Assembly: GCA_038741495.1 (NCBI GenBank)
Contig: JAVYKX010000001.1
Location: 428,918-492,917 of the forward strand
Length of the DNA: 64,000 nucleotides
Reading direction: 5' to 3'
DNA from: Thermofilum sp.
GTDB lineage: Archaea > Thermoproteota > Thermoprotei > Thermofilales > Thermofilaceae
A model generated the notes under the pieces. It had not been told where the DNA came from, made no database searches, and saw only the letters and a list, made by a program, of their open reading frames with translations. This document shows, piece after piece, positions 1 through 7,246 of the stretch. Every line of letters starts with the position of its first letter. Positions within the stretch are counted from its first letter, which is position 1. A program made the translations under genes and the position numbers.

Positions 1-264
1 CTAAAAGCGCTTCACGTAGCAGCTGCAGGCCTCTACCCCTTCACTCACGACCTCTCCGAGCTGCTTAACTCTCTAAAAGCTCTCAACTTTAACCCTCCGG
101 ACGATCTCTTCGTGGTCGCTGACGCTCTCACAGCTCACTACACTCTTTCAAGGTACCCGGGAAGGAAACCTGTTTCCTACACGAAAGATCTCGCTGAGAG
201 GTGCATCTCATATGCGGAGAGAATCATCGAGTGGGTTAAGCGAGTATCTAAGGTGGAGGGCTGA
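1..264 (+). CDS. HEPN-domain protein, C-terminal part
   Basis: This is the C-terminal 87 codons of a gene whose start lies before the window. The frame opens at base 1 and stops at TGA 262-264. The residues fit the last helices of a HEPN domain: an Ala-rich helix, a segment ending in TAHYTLSRYPG, then a basic amphipathic helix. The SRYPG stretch matches a motif usual near the end of HEPN proteins (compare ARYPN in the HEPN at 50445). The next gene is an overlapping MNT nucleotidyltransferase, the standard partner. HEPN proteins of this type act as RNase toxins held by the MNT antitoxin. The RNase motif itself is outside the window, so activity cannot be judged. Confidence 0.7.
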   Translation, partial: LKALHVAAAGLYPFTHDLSELLNSLKALNFNPPDDLFVVADALTAHYTLSRYPGRKPVSYTKDLAERCISYAERIIEWVKRVSKVEG

Positions 265-625
265 ACTCCTGAAGCGGCAAAACGAGCTTCTAAATGAATT
301 CGTAGAGAGGGTTGTAGAGAGGCTGGGGAAGTGCGCCGTGCTACTCTTCGGCTCTAGAGCCCGAGGCAACCACCTGCCCTACAGCGATTTCGACATCGCT
401 GTCGTTGTGGAGGAAGCTGTAGACAAGCTCTCCTTGATTGAGGAGCTGCGAGCCTTGAAGCCGAGAGGGCTACCCCTCGACCTCGTGGTCTTTGGAAGGG
501 AGGATCTGGAGAATCCAGTTGTGAAGAAGATGCTAGAAAGCGCTATCGTCCTGCACGACAGCCTCCAGCTCAGCGAACTCGTCTCAAGCTGTTGCACTCG
601 CGGCTTGTCGAAGCCTGAGCTTTAA
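212..625 (+). CDS. MNT-type nucleotidyltransferase (antitoxin of HEPN/MNT pair)
   Basis: A 137-residue minimal nucleotidyltransferase. The fold motif is clear: LLFGSRARG followed by SDFDIAVVV, giving the G-S-x10-D-x-D signature with both metal-binding aspartates. In known pairs such proteins AMPylate and neutralise the HEPN toxin. The ATG at 212 overlaps the HEPN gene by 53 bases. I see no later ATG before the conserved core, so the overlap may be real or a non-ATG start may be used further in. The tail after about residue 115 is Cys- and Ser-rich and not typical of the family. The family call is firm; the antitoxin role rests on the neighbour. Confidence 0.8.
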   Translation: MRRESSSGLSEYLRWRAELLKRQNELLNEFVERVVERLGKCAVLLFGSRARGNHLPYSDFDIAVVVEEAVDKLSLIEELRALKPRGLPLDLVVFGREDLENPVVKKMLESAIVLHDSLQLSELVSSCCTRGLSKPEL

Positions 626-686
626 ATGGTAGGCAGCGTTACTCTGATCGAGGGAAGAGATGTTCCAACGCTCGCATAGCGCAACG

Positions 687-1133
687 CTAGGTTTCACCGG
701 CCGGGAGCCGTGGCAGGACTTTTACGCCAGGCATGTTGTGGAAGTGCTTGTCGAACGTGTACACCTCCTCGACCCCCTCCTCCTTCATCTTCACGTACGC
801 GAGAGCATCATTTACGCTCACACTGTAGCGTTGGGCAACATCCAACGAAGCGTCGAAATCCCGAGGCTCTACGGGTAGGACCTCTATGTTCTCCTTCGAG
901 AGTATGCCGCCGGCCACCAGCTTAATACTGTAGGATAACCCCAGTCTCGCTTCAACTACGTTCGCCACCTCGCTCACGTGGACAACGGTTGTGACCACAG
1001 GCTCCCCTTCCTCAACCCTCACCAAAACCTCCTGCGCAGCCCTTTTAACCGCAGCCTCTCTCGGGGTCAAGCTGCGCTTCGGCTTCAAGTAGGCGTGCAG
1101 AAACACGCTGGAGTCCAGGAACCTAGCCCTCAC
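687..1133 (-). CDS. VapC-type PIN-domain ribonuclease toxin
   Basis: A 148-residue PIN-domain protein. The four acidic metal ligands are visible: D7 (FLDSSV), E55 (HVSEVANVVE), D109 (SVNDALAY) and D128 (TFDKHF). Length and order match VapC toxins, which cut tRNA or rRNA with Mg2+. It follows an AbrB-type antitoxin gene on the same strand with an 11-base overlap, so the two are surely co-transcribed. No sign of damage. Confidence 0.88.
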   Translation of the reverse strand: MRARFLDSSVFLHAYLKPKRSLTPREAAVKRAAQEVLVRVEEGEPVVTTVVHVSEVANVVEARLGLSYSIKLVAGGILSKENIEVLPVEPRDFDASLDVAQRYSVSVNDALAYVKMKEEGVEEVYTFDKHFHNMPGVKVLPRLPAGET

Positions 1134-1359
1134 GGTAGAGCGCCCCCTTCAACGCGTGAGTATCCGCGAAATCCTCAACGTCAACCTCGATTGCGTCGAA
1201 GAGTTCCGTCAGCTTCAGCGCGCCCAAAGGCTTCAACCTCAACTCACCATCATCCAATACCTCGAGCATAAACACCCGCGCACCCACCCTCCTACGCACA
1301 CTGGAGGGAATCAAGATCCTGCCAAATTTATCCATCTTCACCAGATAGCTTTCAATCAC
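1123..1359 (-). CDS. AbrB/VapB-type antitoxin
   Basis: A 78-residue protein with a swapped-hairpin AbrB DNA-binding domain at the N terminus (KMDKFGRILIPSSVRRRVG), then a beta strand (DGELRLKPLG) and an acidic C-terminal tail that would wrap the toxin. It starts at ATG 1359 and runs into the PIN toxin gene with an 11-base overlap. Proteins of this kind neutralise VapC and repress their own promoter. No obvious operator repeat is visible in the AT-rich DNA just upstream (1360-1400). Confidence 0.85.
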   Translation of the reverse strand: MIESYLVKMDKFGRILIPSSVRRRVGARVFMLEVLDDGELRLKPLGALKLTELFDAIEVDVEDFADTHALKGALYREG

Positions 1360-1785
1360 AGCTTACACCAGAATCTCTAAATCATCCAGAAATATAATTC
1401 TTACCATCAATGCTGGGTTAGCCATCAACCAACGACCACTGTAGAGAGCATTCAGCCCGAAGATTTTAACCTTTAAGCCGGCCACGATGATCAGTAATGC
1501 CATTTTCTAACTACCACCCCTAAGCGTAAAACAAGGCTTGAAGTCCCCCGCATCAACTCCCCGAGAACTTACGAAGCATGCCTCGCTACAGACTCATATC
1601 TACGCTTCCTCCTACCCGTCCCAATAGCCGCGGCAACCCAACGTGCCTAGCGTCGCCTTGCAGGCTATGCTTGAAAGGTGAAACCTGGCTACGTACCGAT
1701 GGTTGAAGCACGGCATCGGGGACGAGTTAAACGGGAGTATCGAGGGAAGCCTTGAAAAAGTGAACGGATTGAGTTTCAAGTGGAG
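1360..1785. other. Gene-free stretch
   Basis: About 425 bases with no frame that looks coding. The part next to 1360-1400 is AT-rich and probably holds the promoter of the VapBC pair on the minus strand. The rest shows no tRNA-like, repeat or hairpin structure that I can support. The right edge meets a decayed surface-protein gene. Confidence 0.5.
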
Positions 1786-2126
1786 CTACTTTCTCCTTCT
1801 AGCCCGGATGACTAAGAGCACAGCCACCGCTAGGACTGCAAGCGCGGCAGCGATCAGCAGTAGGTTGTTTAAGTCCAGAAATCGGTGGTTTCCGGCTTGG
1901 GCTTCCAGTATGCAACGAGGTTGACGGGCTAGTTCACGGTGAAACTGTAGGTTGGTGACGTGGGGGCTGTCTCTCCGTAGGAAGTACTTAAAGGTGTAGT
2001 TGCGTTCAAGCCCTTCGCGTAGACGCCGGGGCCCCGCACACTCCCGTAAGCAGAGTGCGCGGTTACCGCGTACTCGGCCTTGTGTATCGGTTTCATCAAG
2101 AGGTATCGATAATAATCATTGTTCAC
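1786..2126 (-). pseudogene. Remnant of a membrane-anchored surface protein (C-terminal part)
   Basis: Reading the minus strand, a frame from ATG 2126 encodes an extracellular-looking Thr/Ser/Gly/Tyr-rich segment ending SPTYSFTVN, then an amber codon. The same frame continues sensibly (PVNLVAYWKPKPETTDF), stops again, and in another frame the sequence goes on as DLNNLLLIAAALAVLAVAV and a basic RARRRK tail with a stop at 1786. A single transmembrane helix followed by Arg/Lys is the usual C-terminal anchor of archaeal surface proteins. One nonsense change plus one frameshift separate the parts, so this is a broken 3' end; the N-terminal portion is missing. The parent family is not identifiable. 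The ATG overlaps the stop of the next gene upstream (ATGA), which may be chance. Confidence 0.55.
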
Positions 2127-2878
2127 GTTTCACCAGATATTTTACAGAAAAGTTTTTCAATGTTGAGGATTATCCCTGGATCGCGACTTTGAAGCCATTT
2201 TATCATTTTCTCACCGCCTACGTAGAGGGTTATACGGGTGAACGGTTTTTCACGGCCGGAGTTGTTCTCTTTCAGCTGCAGTACTTTTCGGATTACATTT
2301 TCGATGTACCTAGCAAATCCCTCCTTCCACTCCTGCCAAACCATGTACTCGTAATCCTTATGACATAAATACTCCTTTAATTCTCTCCTTATAATTGGGA
2401 TTTCCTCAGCGTTAGCATCTAAAAACCTCGAGTAAAGTTCCACAAAGTGATCATCGGTGTAGGGGAAGGGGTAATTGAGCTCCCACGAGTAGTTGCCGGC
2501 TTCTACCTCCTCTCTCGCTACTGTAAGGCTGCTTTTGAGCTTCTCCTCGCAGCGCTCCCACTGATAGCAGTGGACAAACTCGTGTAAAACGGAAACTATA
2601 CTTTCTAAAATAGCTTCACCAGATAGAGAGACTACAGCTGTCATTCTCCAATCGTTCACGTCTAGGGGGAGAGCGGCGGAAACAGTATCCGGCATCCAGC
2701 TGGGTGCTGTTACGATTTTTGCAAGCCTATATTCGTTATTAGAAGGCTCGAAAAGGTAGAGTTCTCTCCCCCTAAGTACAGCTAGTGGGTATAGCTTCGT
2801 GAACAAGGGATGAATCTGCCGAACTTTTCTCAAGATCGATAAAAGCGTAGCCACAAAATCGGAAACATCCATGCTCAC
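2123..2878 (-). CDS. Putative zinc metallopeptidase-like protein (HExxH)
   Basis: A 251-residue protein of no family I can name. It carries HEFVH at residues 99-103 and, 82 residues on, WKEGFARYIE with Glu185. HExxH plus a downstream EGxA/E-type helix is the zinc site of gluzincin metallopeptidases, so a peptidase fold is likely. There is no signal peptide, so it would act in the cytoplasm. The DNA is clearly richer in A+T than the flanking genes, which suggests recent arrival. The remnant of a surface protein follows directly. Substrate unknown. Being intact among broken genes, it may still be in use. Confidence 0.55.
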   Translation of the reverse strand: MSMDVSDFVATLLSILRKVRQIHPLFTKLYPLAVLRGRELYLFEPSNNEYRLAKIVTAPSWMPDTVSAALPLDVNDWRMTAVVSLSGEAILESIVSVLHEFVHCYQWERCEEKLKSSLTVAREEVEAGNYSWELNYPFPYTDDHFVELYSRFLDANAEEIPIIRRELKEYLCHKDYEYMVWQEWKEGFARYIENVIRKVLQLKENNSGREKPFTRITLYVGGEKMIKWLQSRDPGIILNIEKLFCKISGET

Positions 2879-2979
2879 TAGACGCTTGGTTAATACTTAT
2901 GTTTTACTCTTACATTAAAAATGGCTTTAGCCGCTGCGCTAACGGATAAGTGAAATGAGCTCAACGTCATGGTGGCTGT

Positions 2980-3189
2980 GTGGTACGCTTGTGTGATGAA
3001 TTGCTGGGGAAGCGTGACCCTGAAGGGTACTATGTCATCCTCGCGAAGCTCGAGGCACTGCCTCTGCTTGAGGGCTTCGACGTGCGGGTGGAGCAGAGCC
3101 CCTCCCTGCTGGTGAGGGTGAAGTCCCGCAGCGTAGCGCGCAAAATCTGCCGAATCCTCCAGGCGCGGAACCCCCTCGTACACCCTTAG
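2980..3189 (+). CDS. 70-residue protein, paralog of the one at 41840
   Basis: A small basic protein of 69 residues from GTG 2980. It is recognised as real because a second copy lies 39 kb away (41840-42052): both share RLCDELL, KRDP, GYYVI, VEQSPS and KSRSVARK. Many base differences between the copies fall at third codon positions (TGTGATGAA against TGCGACGAA), the pattern of selection on protein. No known domain is evident; the end resembles a basic helix of a small DNA- or RNA-binding protein. Neighbours differ at the two sites (here an orphan MNT gene, there an aldo-keto reductase and the TnpB island), so there is no context clue. Function unknown. Confidence 0.65.
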   Translation: MVRLCDELLGKRDPEGYYVILAKLEALPLLEGFDVRVEQSPSLLVRVKSRSVARKICRILQARNPLVHP

Positions 3190-3202
3190 AGCATGGCAGT
3201 GC

Positions 3203-3667
3203 TCAACTACTCGAGTGCTTTCGCGGATTCTGCTCAAGGCTTCCCGGCTTCAGCTTCTCCTTCAGCTTTCTCCCCCTCTCAATAGCTTCGAGCTTTTCCT
3301 CAAGGCTCCTGTGGTACTCGATTCTGTGCTTCGCATCCTCCCAGACTTTTCTCCAGTAGTAGAAGTACTCCGAGATTTCAAGCTCGTCCCCGAAGAGGAC
3401 GATGTAATCATCGATGATCGAGGCTTTCACCTTCAATGGTAGCAGCTCGAAAACCCTCACATCGTAGATCGGCTTAAACCTGCCGATGAGGCTGCGCTGA
3501 ATCTCCAGGTTCTTGTCCTGATCCCTCAGCCTCGTAATCACAGCTACGTCGATGTCCGACCCCTCTCTAAACTCCCCCGTCACGTAGGAGCCGAAGACAA
3601 CTGCTTCGAAGCTCGAGAGAGCTCGGAGATCCCTCTTAATCTCTTCGAGACTGGGCTTCGAGCGCAT
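3203..3667 (-). CDS. Minimal nucleotidyltransferase (MNT family)
   Basis: A 154-residue protein with the polymerase-beta fold signature VVFGSYVTGEF followed by SDIDVAVITR, keeping both catalytic Asp residues. The C-terminal third is a long charged helix (WEDAKHRIEYHRSLEEKLE...) absent from the shortest MNT antitoxins. No HEPN partner is visible next to it; instead a broken ribbon-helix-helix gene lies directly upstream and overlaps its start by about 30 bases. It could be an orphan antitoxin-like enzyme or the partner of that regulator. Family certain, role open. Confidence 0.78.
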   Translation of the reverse strand: MRSKPSLEEIKRDLRALSSFEAVVFGSYVTGEFREGSDIDVAVITRLRDQDKNLEIQRSLIGRFKPIYDVRVFELLPLKVKASIIDDYIVLFGDELEISEYFYYWRKVWEDAKHRIEYHRSLEEKLEAIERGRKLKEKLKPGSLEQNPRKHSSS

Positions 3668-3810
3668 TCTCGACCCTCCTTATGAACTCGAAAAGCGCTT
3701 CCTTAACCCCCGACACACTAGGCCTCTTACAGCCTCACTTCTCGTCTCGTACACTCCGAGCTCGATGAGCGTATCGATAAGCCGAATCCCCTCTCACCCA
3801 ACCTGACAGG
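3636..3810 (-). pseudogene. Frameshifted ribbon-helix-helix (CopG-like) regulator
   Basis: On the minus strand three short frames join into one plausible small protein: RLGERG, then IRLIDTLIELGVYETRSEAV, then SGVKEALFEFIRRVENALE, ending at TAA 3636-3638. The middle piece is the typical RHH antitoxin helix-turn-helix (IDxLIELGxYxTRSEAV). Two frame breaks (an extra base in a GGGG run near 3789 and another near 3725) prevent translation as one chain. It sits directly ahead of the MNT gene and once probably formed an operon with it. The call rests on my own frame stitching; sequencing error in homopolymers is the alternative. Confidence 0.5.
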
Positions 3811-4112
3811 AAGTACTTTGCTCGTCACGACTCTGTATACGATTAGGTATACCAAAAATTAAGCCTTTGCCAAACACAGGGCCGAGTGAGAGCCTGACCG
3901 CAATATTTCTGAACGTTTAGGGGATCGTCTAGGCTGTTTATCGCGGCTAAACTGCTTTCTTCCAACGGTTACGCCAGGGGGAAGCGATCCTTAGATGACG
4001 AAAATGCTGGAGCATGGTTCCGCAGGGCGAGATACGGTTAGATAAAGGAACCTCCATAAAGCTGTAAACCAGCGGCAACGCTTAAAGCGCTAGTTGGTCT
4101 TTCGATGCTGGG
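3811..4112. other. Gene-free stretch
   Basis: About 300 bases with no coding frame. A short AT-rich patch near 3845-3870 may hold the promoter of the broken RHH gene on the minus strand. Nothing else is recognisable. Confidence 0.45.
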
Positions 4113-4504
4113 ATGGGCCACACAGTGGCAGAGGTTGGGCTCTACAACCCTTGCGATACTTCCAGGTCTTTGGCACTGGGGCTACTAGTTGATACGGGTA
4201 GTGCTTACAGCTGGGTTAGGCGGGAAAGACTCGAGAGCCTAGGCATAAAGCCAATGGCGAAGTGGAAGTTCAGAACGATCGAAGGGAGGGTGTTGAACGT
4301 GAGATCGGCGAGGCCGTGTTTGAGTGCTTGGGTGAGAGGGCTACTAGGATTGTCGCATTCGCGGAGGTAGAGGGTGCTGAGGTCCTGGGGGTTGACGCCC
4401 TAGAAGGCTTGAGGCTCGAAGTCGATCCCGTGACGAAGCAGCTCAGGAAGGTTGAAGCCCTACTCGCGCTATGGGTCGATTCTCCCGCGCTAACCCCCTG
4501 GTGA
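4113..4504 (+). pseudogene. Retropepsin-like aspartic protease, frameshifted
   Basis: The first frame (from ATG 4113) gives a clan AA aspartic protease start, with the catalytic motif LLVDTGSAYSWVRRERLE and then LGIKPMAKWKFRTIEGRVL. Around base 4297 the match moves into the frame one base lower, which reads EREIGEAVFECLGERATRI and then VEGAEVLGVDALEGLRLEVD up to TGA 4502-4504. Together they make one full archaeal single-domain retropepsin-like protein of about 125-130 residues, with the usual LGxDxLE motif late in the chain. A one-base deletion explains the break. Programmed frameshifting is possible but no slippery heptamer is evident. Called a pseudogene; the stitched identification is fairly strong. 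Confidence 0.65.
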
Positions 4505-4726
4505 TTAGAGGGTTCAAGAAGTGACGCGCGAATACGTAAATCACGTTTGTACAACCTACTAACTTTATGACGCGTCAGGCTGTGCCCGCGTGGGGATGCT
4601 GTCGATATTATTTCATGACCTAGCGCGTATAGCCTTAAGGCTATCTTCGCCTGGTAGTATTCGCTGCTCCAGAAAGCTTTAGCTTAGCGCCGTCAGACAT
4701 ATTAAGCATGGCGTCCGTGTGAAGCT

Positions 4727-5230
4727 GTGCCGTTCACACCCTTCCACCTCGGCCCGGCTCTAGGGCTTGGAGTCCCGCTGAGGAAGTACATCCACCTCCC
4801 AACTCTGCTGGTGGCGAGTGTGGTCAGTGACGTGGAACCGTTTCTCGTACTCCTGCTGGACCTCAGCTCCCCGCTGCACGGGCTCCTGCACACGTTTCTC
4901 CTAGCGGTGCCCGCCGGCTTCGTGCTGGGGGTCATCATGCACCTGCTCGAACCTGTGCTCGCTCCACTGCATAAGGCGCTGCTTCTCGAGCCGAAGGAAG
5001 GGGTGGGATTCCGCGGCTTCCTTCTCGCTGGAGCTATTGGAGCGGCGTTGCACGTGCTGCTGGATGCGCCGCTGTACGATGACATTATGCCTTTCTACCC
5101 GCTGACCGTAAACCCTCTGTACAATCCATCACTCTCTAGGGTCGTGTACGCGCTTTGCATCGGACTCGGCCTTCTAGGTTTAATTGAGTATGTAGCTCTC
5201 GCAAGAGCCCCTTCATCGACGCGCTGGTAG
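4727..5230 (+). CDS. Membrane protein of the YdjM-like metal-dependent hydrolase group
   Basis: A 167-residue protein with about four hydrophobic helices. The N terminus MPFTPFHLGPALGLG and the motifs SDVEP, HGLLHTFL and ALHVLLDAPLY are those of the archaeal/bacterial membrane-bound metal-dependent hydrolase family (YdjM-like, DUF457-related), in which the His and Asp residues are thought to bind metal. The GTG at 4727 is chosen because the family begins with MPFTPFH. It stands alone between a broken protease gene and a VapBC pair. The substrate in the membrane is unknown for the family. Confidence 0.65.
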   Translation: MPFTPFHLGPALGLGVPLRKYIHLPTLLVASVVSDVEPFLVLLLDLSSPLHGLLHTFLLAVPAGFVLGVIMHLLEPVLAPLHKALLLEPKEGVGFRGFLLAGAIGAALHVLLDAPLYDDIMPFYPLTVNPLYNPSLSRVVYALCIGLGLLGLIEYVALARAPSSTRW

Positions 5231-5334
5231 GTTGGGCTAAACCGGTCTACCCTACTGGTCTGATCTACTTCTCTTATCTTACCGCAGCAGACTTCTGCTT
5301 CCGAACACGGTTTTTACAATCGGTTTTCTTTGTC

Positions 5335-5370
5335 ATAAAGCTTATAATATGGTATTATAATTTGTGCATA
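5335..5370 (+). promoter_or_regulatory. Promoter of VapBC pair
   Basis: An AT-rich block (AAAGCTTATAATATGG around 5336-5351) is a good archaeal TATA element about 25-30 bases ahead of the likely transcription start, just before ATG 5371. Confidence 0.45.
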
Positions 5371-5616
5371 ATGGTGGAGGTTGTCGAAGTGGATGCTAAC
5401 GGCCGTATTTACCTGCCGGCAAGCGTGCGGAGGACCATCCCGTGGAGGCGCTTTATCGTGCGGGTAGAGGGCGATATGATCGTTCTGACGCCGGTGAGGC
5501 CGGCTGTGGAGAAGTACTACGGTGTCGCGGGGAAGCCTGCGTACACGACGGCGGAGGAAATCGATGAGGCGGTGGAGCGTGAAACGAGGAGAACGCTTGA
5601 GGAGGATCTACGTTGA
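5371..5616 (+). CDS. AbrB/VapB-type antitoxin
   Basis: An 81-residue antitoxin. The AbrB domain is at the N terminus (VEVDANGRIYLPASVRRTIP), followed by a strand (DMIVLTPVRPAVEKYYG) and an acidic C-terminal helix for toxin binding. I prefer ATG 5371 over an in-frame start nine bases earlier because it matches the spacing of the other VapB proteins here. The stop lies inside the toxin gene start region, so translation is coupled. It neutralises the PIN toxin and represses the pair. Confidence 0.8.
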   Translation: MVEVVEVDANGRIYLPASVRRTIPWRRFIVRVEGDMIVLTPVRPAVEKYYGVAGKPAYTTAEEIDEAVERETRRTLEEDLR

Positions 5617-5962
5617 TGTGAACGTCCTCTACTACTACCTAACCGCGCACCCGGTGTACGGTGAGAGGTCGAAGAGGTACCTGGAGGAGTTCAGCGGCCA
5701 GCTGGTTACTTCTTCGCTCACGGCTTGGCTCCTCTACGTTCTCACGCGTATTGAGAACATAGCGTTGATTCTCGACGAGATTGGGGTAGAGCTTGCACCC
5801 TTCGACAGCAATGTACTAAGGGAGGCTACGAGGTTGGAGAAGCCGAGGGACCTCGAGGATCGCATACACCTAGCCACTGCTCTGCGGCTCGGCGCTGCAG
5901 CAATACTCTCGAACGATAAGGATTTCGACGGGATACCCGGTATCAGGAGGATCTTCGAGTAG
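5579..5962 (+). CDS. VapC-type PIN-domain toxin
   Basis: A PIN-domain protein of about 127 residues. The first ligand Asp is in IYVDVNVLYYY, the third in LEDRIHLATAL and the fourth in LSNDKDFDGIPG. The second, usually a Glu after helix 2, is not obvious: TSSLTAWLLYVLTR has no acidic residue at the expected place, which could weaken catalysis or indicate an atypical subfamily. Likely starts are GTG 5579 or TTG 5597, both inside the antitoxin gene, giving the usual overlapping arrangement. Confidence 0.75.
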   Translation: MKRGERLRRIYVDVNVLYYYLTAHPVYGERSKRYLEEFSGQLVTSSLTAWLLYVLTRIENIALILDEIGVELAPFDSNVLREATRLEKPRDLEDRIHLATALRLGAAAILSNDKDFDGIPGIRRIFE

Positions 5963-6050
5963 CATGCAACGATCCCTGAGGATGCGTGCAAGCTACTGTG
6001 GAGTAAAGCTCGGAGGGGGAAAGGCGGCCGGGCGGAAGGGTATGGGCCTC

Positions 6051-6119
6051 GGGTTCTCAACCACGTGTTGCTGGGGCCTCCAACACGAGTCAACCCACGA
6101 GCCTGCGCCCGCAGGTTTT
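6051..6119 (+). ncRNA. Possible structured RNA: compound hairpin followed by terminator-like hairpin
   Basis: Bases 6051-6096 fold into one long interrupted stem: GGGTT pairs with AACCC at the ends, CTC with GAG, and GTGTTG (6065-6070) with CAACAC (6081-6086). Next, CCTGC GCCC GCAGG (6102-6115) forms a tight GC hairpin followed by TTTT, like an intrinsic terminator. This lies 90 bases after the VapC stop and before a set of dead genes on the other strand. It may simply end the VapBC transcript, or be a small RNA. It is not a tRNA: no matching acceptor, anticodon and T arms can be drawn. Confidence 0.3.
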
Positions 6120-6139
6120 CCCGTGCTGGCTGCCTCAGC

Positions 6140-6870
6140 CTCGCATGATTGAGGTCCGAGGCCCGTGCTCTTCCGCCTTGCAATAAAAGGTGCGCAGGGG
6201 AGGGGCAGTATCGCTGTGTTGAATGAAGTAAGTTTCGGGGAGGTTTAACTCCTTTAGTTCTGCCGCTCTATCCCTCTTCCCCCCGTTTATTGCGAGCTTC
6301 ACGCTGGCTGGGCAGTCTAGGGGGATTAGCGCGGCTGCCGCAAGGCCGCGGAGAGGGCTGAGCCGTACCTTACTCCGCTCCACTCGCTCGCTTCGATGAG
6401 GCTGTCTGTGATTGAGCCCCCCAGCGCTGAGCCGGCAGAGGCTGCCAGGCCTTGAGCCAGGTTGTAGTAAGGGAGGTAGCTGGCTTCAGCTCGGGTTCCG
6501 CGACCTCGATCACGTAGAGTGGGGTTACGACTGCGCCGGGCGCGGTGAAGGGGCCTGATAGCGCCTGCCACATGAAGATCGGCGCGGGGCTGGGGGCGAG
6601 GGCGTAGACGGTAGGGAACGTGATGAGGCCCGCCCTGCTGACGAGCGTCAGCTTGGGTAGTTTCCCGTTTTGTACCGCTCTGCGAGCGCGTACTGGGAGA
6701 TCGTGGTGGAGGTGGTGGAGAGGAGGTTGAGCAGAGCGAGGTCTGCGACGCTCACGCAGAGGACGTACTTCCGGGCTGGTGGGAAGGGGGCCAGGCAATG
6801 GCCATCACGAAGGTGTAGAAGCTGTTCGCAGCTGTGAACTTCAAGAGGCCTTGTTCTCGACTGCCTCCCG
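6140..6870 (-). pseudogene. Decayed MFS-type transporter
   Basis: Several minus-strand frames each carry a piece of one transporter, in order: FTAANSFYTFVMAIAWP, KYVLCVSVADLALLNLLS, PKLTLVSRAGLITFPTVYAL, IFMWQALSGPFTAPGAVVTP with LYVIEVAEPEL, then YLPYYNLAQGLAASAGSALG, GVRYGSALSAALRGLAAAAL, and a tail reading KELNLPETYFI. Hydrophobic helices, the YNLAQGLAASAG helix and the order are those of the Major Facilitator Superfamily. At least four frame changes are needed, so the gene is dead. A glycosyltransferase fragment lies just upstream on the same strand. Confidence 0.6.
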
Positions 6871-6904
6871 TTAATGGACCCGCCGCTCTGCCTGAATCCT
6901 TTCA

Positions 6905-7110
6905 ACTAGATGCGGAGCATCGTGAGCCACGTGGCTGATGCAGCGATGACCTCGAACCCCCTAAAGTTTGGCGGGCTAGCGGCTCGAGGAGCTCCACGAT
7001 TATGCTCTCGTTCTTCCTCGTCGGGACGACGACAGAGATCGCACCCGAGTAAATCCTCAAGGCTTTTAAGTGGGCACCGCCCCAATAAGCCGGTGATGAG
7101 GGTTTCTGGT
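6905..7110 (-). pseudogene. Fragment of a GT2-family glycosyltransferase (N terminus)
   Basis: The minus strand encodes ISVVVPTRKNESIIVELLEP and then LARQTLGG, and after a one-base shift FEVIAASATWLTM, then a stop at about 6910. ISVVVPTRNE...LLxxLxxQTxxxxEVI is the opening of family 2 glycosyltransferases (nucleotide-sugar binding). The rest of the domain, including the DxD metal site, is absent. Deletion and frameshift make it a relic. It lies in the same decayed block as the MFS remnant. Confidence 0.6.
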
Positions 7111-7246
7111 TCGGAGGTATGAAGAGAGCTTGATTAGCTGATACATCGGGAAAATCCACGCGCCCCCGGCTTTTAGCCTGCAGGTGGGTTCAGGAGCTCC
7201 AGCGTTGCTATCGTAGAGTAGCCGTCTTGCTGGGCCTCAATCGCGG

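Noticed and set aside
2890-3237. A 115-codon minus-strand frame over the small gene at 2980
   Set aside because: The plus-strand frame is conserved with its paralog at 41840; the minus-strand frame is not.
6046-6125. Possible tRNA in the hairpin-rich segment
   Set aside because: No acceptor stem, anticodon arm and T arm can be drawn together, and the T-loop consensus is absent.
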